This document shows positions 23,347 through 31,743 of a DNA stretch of 64,000 nucleotides, in pieces. The notes under the pieces were generated by a model, which did not search any database, was not told the DNA's origin, and saw only the letters and a list, made by a program, of their open reading frames with translations. Within the stretch, counting starts at the first letter, position 1. Every line of letters starts with the position of its first letter. The position numbers and the translations under genes were made by a program. The stretch comes from UBA7430 sp002478765 (GTDB lineage Bacteria; Bacteroidota; Bacteroidia; Flavobacteriales; UBA7430). Location: positions 658,971 through 722,970 of the forward strand of contig CALSTU010000004.1 of assembly GCA_943789355.1 (NCBI GenBank). The letters are read 5' to 3'.

Positions 23347-24447
23347 ATGAAGAAAATTTTACGTTTTGCCAGTGTAGTCGGAGTCTTAATCGGATTTAGT
23401 TCTTGTGATTCTGAAAAGCCAAATGATTCTGTCGGTTACAGCGATTTATTCGAACATACAGCTGATAATTTGATCATTCCAAGTTATGCTCAATTTCAAT
23501 CCGACCTGTCTGCTTTAAATGCGGACTTTAATTCGTTTGATGCCTCTGAAGTTCAGAGTTTAGAAAGGCTTCAAGAACAATTCAAAGCGACTTACCTGTC
23601 CTGGCAATCTATTTCAGCATTTAATTTTGGACCGGCGGCAGAGTATTCAGCACTTTTGCTGATGAATTGCAATTCTTTTCCGACAAACATTGCTAAAATT
23701 GAAGATCATGTACAATCAGGTTCTTACAATTTAGGTGTACCCTCCAACTATGAGGCGAAAGGATTTCCTGCGCTTGATTACTTGTTGTTCCACACCAGTC
23801 AAAGCGACTTGCTTATAGAATTAGCTGATTCATCAAGAGTCAACTACATCAGTGACTGTATTGATGATATGCAGAAAAGGATTGACGAAGTTGTTCAGTC
23901 TTGGGACTCCTATAGAGCTGTTTTTGTTGCTTCGAAAGGTAATGATAGAGCCAGTTCTTTAAGTTTGCTGTTCAATAATTTCTTGTATGACTATGAGAAC
24001 CTTAAGAGGGATAAATTTGCTCTTCCTAGCGGATTTGCTACTCAATATGGAATTCCAGTGTCTGCTGATCACGCTCTGGTTGAGGGTTATTACAGTCAAA
24101 TGTCTTTTGAATTGTTAGATGCCAATTTATCGGCACTTCAAAAGATTTATTTAGGTATTGGGCTTGACGGTGTTGATGGTGTTGGTATTTTCGATAAGTT
24201 AAAAGAATACAACGCTCAATCTACAGTTGTTGATGGAGATTTAGCCCTAGCAATACAAGAGCAGTTTGAAGCTTGTCGAGAAGCAATCTCAGTTTATACA
24301 AACGATTTGTCTTCTGAAATTGAAAGTAACAATCTCAATCTGTCCCAGACGTCAAACACCTTACAAAAGCTTGTGCCGATGATTAAGAACGACATGCGCT
24401 CATACCTTTCTGTGACGGTTACTTCTACGGATGCTGATGGTGACTAA
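23347..24447 (+). CDS. Imelysin-family lipoprotein (iron-regulated)
   Basis: Lipoprotein of the imelysin/EfeO-like (M75) family, linked to iron uptake. Signal MKKILRFASVVGVLIGF, lipobox FSSC, then a two-fold helical domain: ATYLSWQSISAFNFGPA in the first half and a symmetrical C-terminal helix pair. The family's GxHxxE motif is represented by GFPALDYLLF, with Pro and Asp replacing His and Glu, the variant seen in Bacteroidota imelysin-like proteins. Length 366 is normal. Its start follows a hairpin terminator by 3 bp, and its end overlaps the HTTM gene by 17 bp. Confidence 0.9.
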   Translation: MKKILRFASVVGVLIGFSSCDSEKPNDSVGYSDLFEHTADNLIIPSYAQFQSDLSALNADFNSFDASEVQSLERLQEQFKATYLSWQSISAFNFGPAAEYSALLLMNCNSFPTNIAKIEDHVQSGSYNLGVPSNYEAKGFPALDYLLFHTSQSDLLIELADSSRVNYISDCIDDMQKRIDEVVQSWDSYRAVFVASKGNDRASSLSLLFNNFLYDYENLKRDKFALPSGFATQYGIPVSADHALVEGYYSQMSFELLDANLSALQKIYLGIGLDGVDGVGIFDKLKEYNAQSTVVDGDLALAIQEQFEACREAISVYTNDLSSEIESNNLNLSQTSNTLQKLVPMIKNDMRSYLSVTVTSTDADGD

Positions 24448-25804
24448 TTTTACAAAATATAGACGCCGAATACGGGATGTTTTATTTGCTCAAACGAGTA
24501 TTGCGCCTTTAATCGTTTTTCGCATCATTTTTGGTTTGATGATGTTTGCTGGCACGCTGCGTTTTTGGTCTAAGGGTTGGATTGAGTCTTTATTTATTCA
24601 GCCCGATCATTTTTTTCACTACTATGGGTTTGACTGGGTGAAACCTTTTGGTGAACTCGGTATGTATGCTGCATTTGGCCTCCTTTTAATTTCATCTCTG
24701 TGCATTGCTTTAGGGATGTTTTACCGAGTTGCTACCGTCGTGTATTTCATTTTATTCACTTATGTTGAGCTTATCGATGTCACGAATTATTTAAACCATT
24801 ATTATTTCATCAGCCTTGTAGCCTTTTTGATGTGTTTTTTGCCTGCTCATCGATGTTTGTCTTTTGATGTTTGGCGCAAACCGAGTTTGTATTGCGATGT
24901 GATCCCGAGTTGGCCAATTGTGATTATCAAGTTTCAATTGGGCATAGTTTATTTTTTTGCAGGCATCGCCAAGCTAAATCAGGAATGGTTGTTTGATGCC
25001 ATGCCCATGAGTATTTGGTTGCAAGCTGAGGCACATTGGCCAGTTATAGGAAACTTTTTTACTGAAAAGTGGCTCGCTTATTCTTTCAGCTGGTTGGGTT
25101 GTATTTTTGACTTAACGGTGGTCTTTTTTCTTCTCACTCGACGATTTAGACCTGCTGCATATTCGGTCTTGGTTCTTTTCCATTTAATGACTGGAATGAT
25201 GTTTCCGATCGGAATGTTCCCGTGGGTGATGATTTTAACGACGCTAATCTTTTTCTCGTCTGATTTTCACCAAAAGATTATTATTTTTATTTATTCTAAA
25301 TTAAATCTTAAAGTAGCGTCTGCAATCGAGTATAATTCGTTATTTTTGCACGGCTTTAAAAGGAGGTTTCTGACCTTTTTTTTAGTCACGTATGTGTTCT
25401 TTCAATTGTTGTTTCCTTTTCGTTACCTGCTTTATCCAGGCGATTTGTTTTGGACCGAGCAGGGGTATCGTTTCAGTTGGCGCGTGATGTTGATGGAGAA
25501 AGCAGGAACCGCTTTTTTTTACATCACAGATCCTGAGACCGGTCGAAAAGGGGAGGTCGATAACTCTCAGTTCCTTACGCTTACGCAAGAGAAAATGATG
25601 GCTACTCAACCTGATTTAATTCTTCAATATGCACATATTCTAGCCGAAGAAGTTAAATCGAAAGGTTTGAAAAGTCCGATCATCAACGCGGAGGTTTATG
25701 TGACTTTAAATGGTGTACGAAGTAAGCTGTTTATTGATCCCGAAGTGAATTTAGTTGAATTGAAAGATCAGTGGATACATAAAGATTGGATTTTAGATCG
25801 TTAA
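24431..25804 (+). CDS. HTTM domain membrane protein
   Basis: Multi-pass membrane protein with a horizontally transferred transmembrane (HTTM) domain, related to vitamin-K-dependent gamma-glutamyl carboxylase. Many helices are visible, e.g. IVFRIIFGLMMFAGTLRFW, FGLLLISSLCIALGMFYRV and IIKFQLGIVYFFAGIAKLN; the C-terminal 100 residues form a soluble tail. In iron loci of marine flavobacteria HTTM proteins sit between imelysin and the TonB receptor; the chemical role is unknown. The start overlaps the imelysin stop by 17 bp; MVTNF, two codons later, is an alternative start. The TonB receptor gene starts 1 bp after its stop. Confidence 0.87.
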   Translation: MLMVTNFTKYRRRIRDVLFAQTSIAPLIVFRIIFGLMMFAGTLRFWSKGWIESLFIQPDHFFHYYGFDWVKPFGELGMYAAFGLLLISSLCIALGMFYRVATVVYFILFTYVELIDVTNYLNHYYFISLVAFLMCFLPAHRCLSFDVWRKPSLYCDVIPSWPIVIIKFQLGIVYFFAGIAKLNQEWLFDAMPMSIWLQAEAHWPVIGNFFTEKWLAYSFSWLGCIFDLTVVFFLLTRRFRPAAYSVLVLFHLMTGMMFPIGMFPWVMILTTLIFFSSDFHQKIIIFIYSKLNLKVASAIEYNSLFLHGFKRRFLTFFLVTYVFFQLLFPFRYLLYPGDLFWTEQGYRFSWRVMLMEKAGTAFFYITDPETGRKGEVDNSQFLTLTQEKMMATQPDLILQYAHILAEEVKSKGLKSPIINAEVYVTLNGVRSKLFIDPEVNLVELKDQWIHKDWILDR

Positions 25805-25805
25805 T

Positions 25806-28226
25806 ATGCCAAATATCAAACTTTTAGGTGTTGTTTTTTTGAGTGCTGTATTTGCGGTCCAAGCGCAACACGTTTTTAAAGGATTGGTTGCTGATGCAAC
25901 GACATCAGAGCCTATCGCTTATGCACACGTTCAGCTTAATGATGATAGTGCTGTCATTAGCGACAGTGATGGTCGTTTTGAGATTTCTGTGTTGGATGAA
26001 GGTACCTATCAAGTTTTGGTTTCCTTCATAGGATATAAAAATTTCTTGAGTGAAATTTCCTTAAAAAGAAAAGTTCTTCACATGAACATTGCGATGGAAG
26101 CAGATGTTGCTGAACTAGCCCAAGTTGAGCTTTTAGAAGATTATTCTAGGCAAACCGACATTACCAGATTACGGTCGGTTGAGGGTACTGCTATTTATGC
26201 GGCCAAGAAGAACGAAGTCATTCTTGTGGACCACTCCATGGCTAATAAAGCAACTAATAATTCTCGCCAGGTCTATTCCAAAGTACCCGGACTGAATATA
26301 TGGGAGAGTGATGGTTTAGGCTTGCAGTTGGAGATCGGTGCTCGTGGTTTAAGCCCTCATCGAACTTCAAATTTCAATACCCGACAAAATGGTTATGACA
26401 TCAGTGCGGATGCTTTGGGTTATCCCGAGTCCTACTACACCCCACCTTCTGAGGCCATTCAGAAGATAGAGATTGTCAGAGGAGCAGCCTCATTGCAGTA
26501 CGGAACACAGTTTGGGGGCTTGTTGAATTTTGTTCTTAAAGAGGGAGCTGACAAGCCATTAGAGGTAATTGCTCGCCAATCTTTTGGTTCTTTCCAGTTG
26601 AATAACTCTTTTCTTAGTTTGGGTGGATCCAAAGGGAAGTGGAAATACTACAGTTTCTTTCAGAAAAAAAGTAGAGCGGGTTGGCGTCCCAATTCAAATA
26701 CGGAAGCACAAACAGCTTTTATTTCCGCACAGTATCAAGCCAGTTCTAAGTTGAAGTTCGGTTTGGAATTTACACATATGGATTATTTAGCTCAGCAGCC
26801 TGGCGGGCTTGATGACGCTACTTTTGAATCGAATCCTGAAAAATCTTTTAGAACTAGAAATTGGTTTCAAGTCGATTGGAACATAGCGGCGTTTACACTA
26901 GATTACGCCATCAGTAGTCGAACTGTTTTAAATTCTAGGACCTTCGGTTTGTGGGCTTCCAGAGACGCATTGGGCGTCTTAGATCGAATCGATTGGGAGG
27001 ATTTCGGAAATGAACGTGATTTGATACTTGCGAACTTTGAGAATTACGGAAATGAGACTCGCTTGGTGCATCGATATCTTTTGGGCGAAGCAGAGTCTGC
27101 TCTTTTACTTGGCTTGAGAGCTTACAAAGGATTCACGATCAAAGAGCAGGGGACAGGGGATTCCGGTTCAGCTGCTAATTTCACTTTTGAAAACAAGTTC
27201 AGCAATTACGGTTCTTATTTTGAGTTCCCGAGTTTTAACACGTCCTTTTTTGCTGAAAACTTAATTCGCGTCAATGATTGTCTGTCTTTAACGCCTGGTT
27301 TCAGATACGATCGTGTCGTAACCGAATCGGAAGGTTATTTCCACGCTTATGTTAACGATCTTGTTTCTCGAACTCTAGATACTAAGAAGCTCGATCGCGA
27401 GATCTTTTTGGCTGGCTTGGGTGCAAGTTACAAGTGTTTTACTGGAGGCGAGCTCTATGCGAATTTCTCACAGAATTATAGAGCGATCAATTTTAACGAC
27501 ATGCAGGTCATCAATTCTAATATTGTCATTGATCCAGAACTAGAAGATGAAAAAGGGTTTAATGTCGATTTGGGTTTAAGAGGTCGAGTTTGGGATGCTG
27601 TTGAGTTTGATTTCAGTCTCTTTTACTTGAGTTATTCCAATCGTATCGGTTACGTGCAAAAGTACTACAATGAGGATTCTGCACCTTCAGCTGATCTCGT
27701 TTGGAAATCCTATCGAATGAGTACAAATATTGGTAACTCCAGAACTTTGGGGCTTGAATCTTACATCGGTTGGGATTTGTTGAGGACTTTCTCTACCGTT
27801 GAGGATCAGAAACTGAACGTATTCTTAAATACCTCTTTTCAAAACGGAACATACGTTCGTAGCACGGAAAAAAGTATCGAAGGCAATAAGGTGGAGTTGA
27901 ACCCAGATTTGAATTTGAAATGTGGTGTGCAATATCAATATAAAAGTTTAACAGGTTCTGTGCTGTATTCTCATACAAGCAGTCAGTTCTCAGATGCACA
28001 AAATACGATAACACCAACGCCTAATGCTTTGTTTGGTGAAATTCCGGCTTACTCCGTAGTTGATGTTTCTACCAAATATGAAAAAGGAAAGTTTACGGTA
28101 GAGGCAGGCGTTAATAATTTGTTAAACGAATCTTATTTTACCCGCCGTGCAACGGGTTATCCAGGTCCAGGAATCATTCCTTCTGATCAACGAAATTATT
28201 ATTTAAGTTTACAGGTAAAAATATAG
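25806..28226 (+). CDS. TonB-dependent receptor, iron-uptake operon
   Basis: Outer-membrane receptor for a ferric compound. Signal peptide (LLGVVFLSAVFAVQA), carboxypeptidase-like regulatory domain (FKGLVADATTSEPIAYAHV, residues 24-105), plug (VYSKVPGLNIWESDGLG and IEIVRGAASLQYGTQFGGLL), and a 22-strand barrel ending QRNYYLSLQVKI. At 806 residues it has the typical length and resembles FecA-type receptors. The next gene, FTR1, starts 2 bp after its stop. Placement with imelysin, HTTM and FTR1 supports iron as cargo; the ligand form (siderophore, citrate or other) cannot be told. Confidence 0.9.
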   Translation: MPNIKLLGVVFLSAVFAVQAQHVFKGLVADATTSEPIAYAHVQLNDDSAVISDSDGRFEISVLDEGTYQVLVSFIGYKNFLSEISLKRKVLHMNIAMEADVAELAQVELLEDYSRQTDITRLRSVEGTAIYAAKKNEVILVDHSMANKATNNSRQVYSKVPGLNIWESDGLGLQLEIGARGLSPHRTSNFNTRQNGYDISADALGYPESYYTPPSEAIQKIEIVRGAASLQYGTQFGGLLNFVLKEGADKPLEVIARQSFGSFQLNNSFLSLGGSKGKWKYYSFFQKKSRAGWRPNSNTEAQTAFISAQYQASSKLKFGLEFTHMDYLAQQPGGLDDATFESNPEKSFRTRNWFQVDWNIAAFTLDYAISSRTVLNSRTFGLWASRDALGVLDRIDWEDFGNERDLILANFENYGNETRLVHRYLLGEAESALLLGLRAYKGFTIKEQGTGDSGSAANFTFENKFSNYGSYFEFPSFNTSFFAENLIRVNDCLSLTPGFRYDRVVTESEGYFHAYVNDLVSRTLDTKKLDREIFLAGLGASYKCFTGGELYANFSQNYRAINFNDMQVINSNIVIDPELEDEKGFNVDLGLRGRVWDAVEFDFSLFYLSYSNRIGYVQKYYNEDSAPSADLVWKSYRMSTNIGNSRTLGLESYIGWDLLRTFSTVEDQKLNVFLNTSFQNGTYVRSTEKSIEGNKVELNPDLNLKCGVQYQYKSLTGSVLYSHTSSQFSDAQNTITPTPNALFGEIPAYSVVDVSTKYEKGKFTVEAGVNNLLNESYFTRRATGYPGPGIIPSDQRNYYLSLQVKI

Positions 28227-28228
28227 TT

Positions 28229-29134
28229 ATGAATCAGTTTATTATTGCTTTCCGAGAGTGTTTAGAGGCGGCTTTGATCGTTGGTATTATATACACTTTC
28301 TTGTCAAAGTCCAATCTTACGGCTCAAATAAGACGTATGTGGTATGCCGTAGCGGCAGCCATCATAGCTAGTGTCGGCGTTGCTTTTGGCTTGGATTACA
28401 TCAATGGTAGTATCGAAAATGAGTCGATGGCTAAGCTTGCAGAGGCTGTATTTATGTTTATAACCGCGGGTTTTTTACTCTATGTGGTTTTTTGGTTGTC
28501 GAAGTCTATGGCTTCCAAAGATGCTGTCGAGAAATTGGCGGCGGAAGCGGCGAAAAGCAGTAGTAAGTGGAGCATTTTTATTTTGGTGTTTTTCGCTATT
28601 TTACGTGAAGGTTTTGAGACGGTTATGTTCTTGTTTGGCTCAAGCTTGCAGACGAGTTTTTCTTATGTAGGTTTTTTCTCAGGAATTGTATTGGCATGCT
28701 TGATAGGTTATCTTATCGTTATTCAGGGAAGGCGAATTAACTTACGGCCCTTCTTTAGTGTGACCTCTTTATTTTTAGTCTTATTTGCAGCCGGAATGGT
28801 TGCTTACGGGTCACATGAAATGGAAGAGTTTGTCGTAAAGGGTGGTCACTTAGAATTTTTCGGTCTCGAGTCAAAATCTGAGATTGCTAGACCTTGGAAC
28901 ATTTTAGTGCCACAAGCAGAGTTGGAAGCGGGCGCCTCAGAGCTTTTTTACAGCTACAATGAAGCCAAGGGCAAGCACATACACCTCTTTCATGATAAAG
29001 GTCTTGTAGGCGTATTTTTGAAGGGGTTTTTTGGGTACAACTCTAACCCCAATTGGATTGAGTTGTTTGCTTGGATTTTAACGCTCGGTTTCGGTTTGAG
29101 AATTTGGAGACGTTTCTATAAGCCTGTTGCGTAG
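28229..29134 (+). CDS. FTR1 family iron permease
   Basis: Inner-membrane high-affinity iron permease. Both REXXE iron-binding motifs are present: FRECLEAALIVGI near the N-terminus and LREGFETVMFLFG about residues 130-142. Seven transmembrane helices are likely (WYAVAAAIIASVGVAFGL, KLAEAVFMFITAGFLLYVVF and others). Length 301 is normal. It is the last gene of the operon, starting 2 bp after the TonB receptor stop; imported iron would pass from receptor and imelysin partners to this permease. Confidence 0.92.
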   Translation: MNQFIIAFRECLEAALIVGIIYTFLSKSNLTAQIRRMWYAVAAAIIASVGVAFGLDYINGSIENESMAKLAEAVFMFITAGFLLYVVFWLSKSMASKDAVEKLAAEAAKSSSKWSIFILVFFAILREGFETVMFLFGSSLQTSFSYVGFFSGIVLACLIGYLIVIQGRRINLRPFFSVTSLFLVLFAAGMVAYGSHEMEEFVVKGGHLEFFGLESKSEIARPWNILVPQAELEAGASELFYSYNEAKGKHIHLFHDKGLVGVFLKGFFGYNSNPNWIELFAWILTLGFGLRIWRRFYKPVA

Positions 29135-29143
29135 TTACCCCTT

Positions 29144-29545
29144 TTAAGCCCAGATAAATTTTATTTCTCTGATCATCCCTTCAGATACCGATTTGTCTAC
29201 GGGACAGGTTAGGGCTGCTCTTTCAAGGATTTTTTTGGTTTTTTCGTCAGTGTCAATAGGGATGTTGATACAGATATTTACTTGTGAGATTCTTCGGGGT
29301 TCCGTACCCATAATTTTTTCTACATCTGCCTTAGTACCTTCGATTGCTAGATTCATTTCATCAGCCTTAATTCCCATGATGGTTAACATGCAAGATGCAA
29401 TAGCTGTTGCAACTAAGTCTGTCGGAGAAAAGGCTTCCCCCTTACCTTTGTTGTCAATGGGAGCGTCTGTAATGATGGTGTTTCCGGAGCGTATGTGCTT
29501 TGCTTCAGTTCTTAGGCCGCCTTTGTAGGTAACAGTTGATGTCAT
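29144..29545 (-). CDS. OsmC family peroxidase-like protein
   Basis: Thiol-dependent peroxidase of the OsmC/Ohr superfamily, protecting against organic hydroperoxides. The two catalytic cysteines are in AIASCMLTIMGI (about residue 53) and AALTCPVDKSVSE (about residue 115). Length 133 is typical. It is convergent with the FTR1 gene, 9 bp apart. Its upstream region holds a TATTTTTG promoter box and two inverted repeats that could bind a MarR/OhrR-type regulator. Confidence 0.9.
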   Translation of the reverse strand: MTSTVTYKGGLRTEAKHIRSGNTIITDAPIDNKGKGEAFSPTDLVATAIASCMLTIMGIKADEMNLAIEGTKADVEKIMGTEPRRISQVNICINIPIDTDEKTKKILERAALTCPVDKSVSEGMIREIKFIWA

Positions 29546-29566
29546 AATTTTTCAGTTTCTTTTTAA

Positions 29567-29596
29567 ATTTACTTCGTAAATGTACAAAAATACATT
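29567..29596 (-). promoter_or_regulatory. osmC promoter region with two inverted repeats
   Basis: The -7 box TATTTTTG lies on the minus strand at 29585-29592. Around it are two perfect inverted repeats: ATTTAC-TTC-GTAAAT (29567-29581) and AATGTA-CAAAAA-TACATT (29579-29596); the second covers the -7 box. This is a plausible repressor site. Confidence 0.45.
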
Positions 29597-29690
29597 TTCA
29601 GCTTTAGAGCTTGTGTTTAGTATGATCTTGTCACGTCGAAGCTCAAAATCATTTTGTAATAAACTCATTTTTAGTCATTCGTAAGTGAAA

Positions 29691-29716
29691 CTGACATTTT
29701 CGCGACAATATGACAG
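29691..29716. promoter_or_regulatory. Imperfect inverted repeat upstream of htpG
   Basis: A 26-bp imperfect palindrome with CTGACAT at the left end and ATATGACAG at the right end, 9 of 13 positions pairing. It lies 11 bp upstream of a sigma-54-like promoter, where an enhancer-binding protein could sit. Confidence 0.35.
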
Positions 29717-29726
29717 AGTAATGCGC

Positions 29727-29742
29727 TTGGCATGGGAATTGA
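29727..29742 (+). promoter_or_regulatory. Candidate sigma-54 promoter of htpG
   Basis: TTGGCATGGGAATTGA: the -24 GG and -12 G are 10 bp apart as required; the -12 element reads GA rather than GC. No TAnnTTTG box is found in this intergenic region. Confidence 0.4.
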
Positions 29743-29786
29743 CTATTGTGACGTAAAATAAATTTTAAAAAAAAAGTTAAAGGCAT

Positions 29787-31667
29787 ATGGCTACTGGAAA
29801 AATTAAAGTGACAACGGAAAATATCTTTCCAATAATTAAAAAGTTCTTGTACTCAGATCATGAGATCTTCTTGAGAGAATTGGTTTCGAATGCTGTTGAT
29901 GCTACATCGAAGTTGAAAGCTTTATCTTCTTTAGGTGAAATCAAAGGTGACATAGGAATTCCACAAGTAGAAGTGCAGGTGGATAAAGCTGCCAAAACCA
30001 TTACGATTTCTGATAACGGTATCGGGATGACTTCTGATGAGGTAAAGAAATACATCAATCAAGTTGCTTTTTCGGGTGCTGAAGAATTTGTAAAGAAGTA
30101 CGATGATAAAGTAGAAGATGCTGGAATTATAGGTCATTTTGGTTTGGGCTTCTATTCGGCTTTTATGGTTGCTGAAAACGTTGAAATCCTCACGAAGTCC
30201 TATCAAGACGAGCCGGCAGTAAAATGGGAATGTGATGGTTCACCTACATTCAAACTAAACGAGACGGACAAAACGAATAGGGGTACAGATATTATACTAC
30301 ATGTTGCGGAGGATTCTGTTGATTTCTTGGAAGAATCGAAGATATCAGAACTTTTGAATAAGTACTGTAAATTCTTACCAGTATCCATTAAGTTTGGTAC
30401 GAAAGAACTCACTCGCAAAGAAGGAGAGGGTGAAGATGCGAAAGAGGTAAAAGAAACGGTAGATAATATCATTAACAATCCAAATCCTGCTTGGACGAAA
30501 TCTCCGTCAGTACTTGAGGATGAAGACTACAAGTCTTTCCATAAAGAGTTGTATCCAATGAATTTCGAGGAGCCGTTATTTCACATACACTTGAATGTGG
30601 ATTATCCATTTAACTTAACGGGAATCTTGTATTTCCCTAAGTTGAAACAAAACATGGATATGAATAAGAATCGTATTCAATTGTATTGCAATCAAGTTTT
30701 TGTAACGGATTCTGTTGAAGGGATTGTCCCTGAATTTTTAACCATGTTGCAGGGTGTAATCGACTCTCCTGATATTCCATTGAATGTTTCACGTTCCTAC
30801 TTGCAGTCGGATGGCAATGTTAAGAAGATTTCTTCGCACATCACTAAAAAAGTAGCAGACAAGTTAAACGATATGTTTAAGTCTGATCGAAAATCTTTTG
30901 AAGATAAGTGGGAAGACATGAAGGTGATTGTTGAGTATGGAATGTTGTCTGAAAAGAAATTCTTTGAAAAGGCTGAGAAATTTGCACTCTACAAAAATGT
31001 TGATGATGCTTATGCTACTTGGGATGAGTACTTAGAAAAAATCAAGATCAATCAAGTTGATAAGGATGGTAAAACAGTTGTCTTATACACAAATGATAAA
31101 GAAGCTCAGCACAGTTATATTGCTGAAGCTAAGGAAAAATCATATGATGTTTTGGTCTTGGATGGTCCAATTATAAGTCATCTGATCCAAAAGCTAGAAA
31201 CGGAAAAAGAAAATGTTTCTTTTGTTCGTGTTGATGGCGACTCTATAGATAAGCTGATTAATAAGGGCGAGGATGTCCCATCGGTTCTTTCTGAGGATGA
31301 TGAGAAGTCATTGAAAGAGGCTATTGAGGGGGTTGTTTCAAAAGAACAGTACACCGTTCAATTTGAGAGCATGAGTCCTACGTCTTCTCCTTTAACCATT
31401 ACACGTTCAGAATTTATGCGACGCATGAATGAGATGAGTGCTTCTGGCGGAGGGGGGATGTTTGGTATGAATAACATGCCAGATATGTACAATTTAGTGG
31501 TAAATGGGAACCACCCTTTGGTGTCTAAAATTCTTTCAGAAAAAGATACAGATGCCAAGCTTTCAATGGTTAAAGAAGCGACAGACCTTGCCAAATTATC
31601 TCAAGGTTTATTAAAGGGGGAAGATCTTACACATTTTATAAAAAATCGATACAACGATTTAGCATAG
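29787..31667 (+). CDS. htpG: Molecular chaperone HtpG (Hsp90)
   Basis: ATP-dependent chaperone of the Hsp90 family; cytoplasmic. The GHKL ATPase domain is at residues 1 to about 220: ELVSNAVDATSKL (ATP-binding Asn), ISDNGIGMTSDEVKKY and GHFGLGFYSAFMVAENV. The middle domain has the catalytic-loop region VEGIVPEFL and IDSPDIPLNVSRSYLQ; the C-terminal dimerisation domain ends in FIKNRYNDLA. Length 626 is the Bacteroidota norm. It is preceded by a ribosome-binding-like AAAGG and a 241-bp spacer holding a sigma-54-like promoter and an inverted repeat. It ends at a strong terminator. Heat or envelope-stress induction is expected. Confidence 0.97.
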   Translation: MATGKIKVTTENIFPIIKKFLYSDHEIFLRELVSNAVDATSKLKALSSLGEIKGDIGIPQVEVQVDKAAKTITISDNGIGMTSDEVKKYINQVAFSGAEEFVKKYDDKVEDAGIIGHFGLGFYSAFMVAENVEILTKSYQDEPAVKWECDGSPTFKLNETDKTNRGTDIILHVAEDSVDFLEESKISELLNKYCKFLPVSIKFGTKELTRKEGEGEDAKEVKETVDNIINNPNPAWTKSPSVLEDEDYKSFHKELYPMNFEEPLFHIHLNVDYPFNLTGILYFPKLKQNMDMNKNRIQLYCNQVFVTDSVEGIVPEFLTMLQGVIDSPDIPLNVSRSYLQSDGNVKKISSHITKKVADKLNDMFKSDRKSFEDKWEDMKVIVEYGMLSEKKFFEKAEKFALYKNVDDAYATWDEYLEKIKINQVDKDGKTVVLYTNDKEAQHSYIAEAKEKSYDVLVLDGPIISHLIQKLETEKENVSFVRVDGDSIDKLINKGEDVPSVLSEDDEKSLKEAIEGVVSKEQYTVQFESMSPTSSPLTITRSEFMRRMNEMSASGGGGMFGMNNMPDMYNLVVNGNHPLVSKILSEKDTDAKLSMVKEATDLAKLSQGLLKGEDLTHFIKNRYNDLA

Positions 31668-31685
31668 ACTGTGTAGGTCGACCGT

Positions 31686-31719
31686 AAAAAAGGCTTCATC
31701 ACTAGATGAAGCCTTTTTT
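31686..31719. terminator. Bidirectional terminator between htpG and mnmA
   Basis: AAAAAAGGCTTCATC-ACTA-GATGAAGCCTTTTTT: a symmetrical stem with A- and T-runs, between the convergent htpG and mnmA genes. Confidence 0.9.
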
Positions 31720-31743
31720 ATGAAAGAGATGTGGGTTGTAGGG

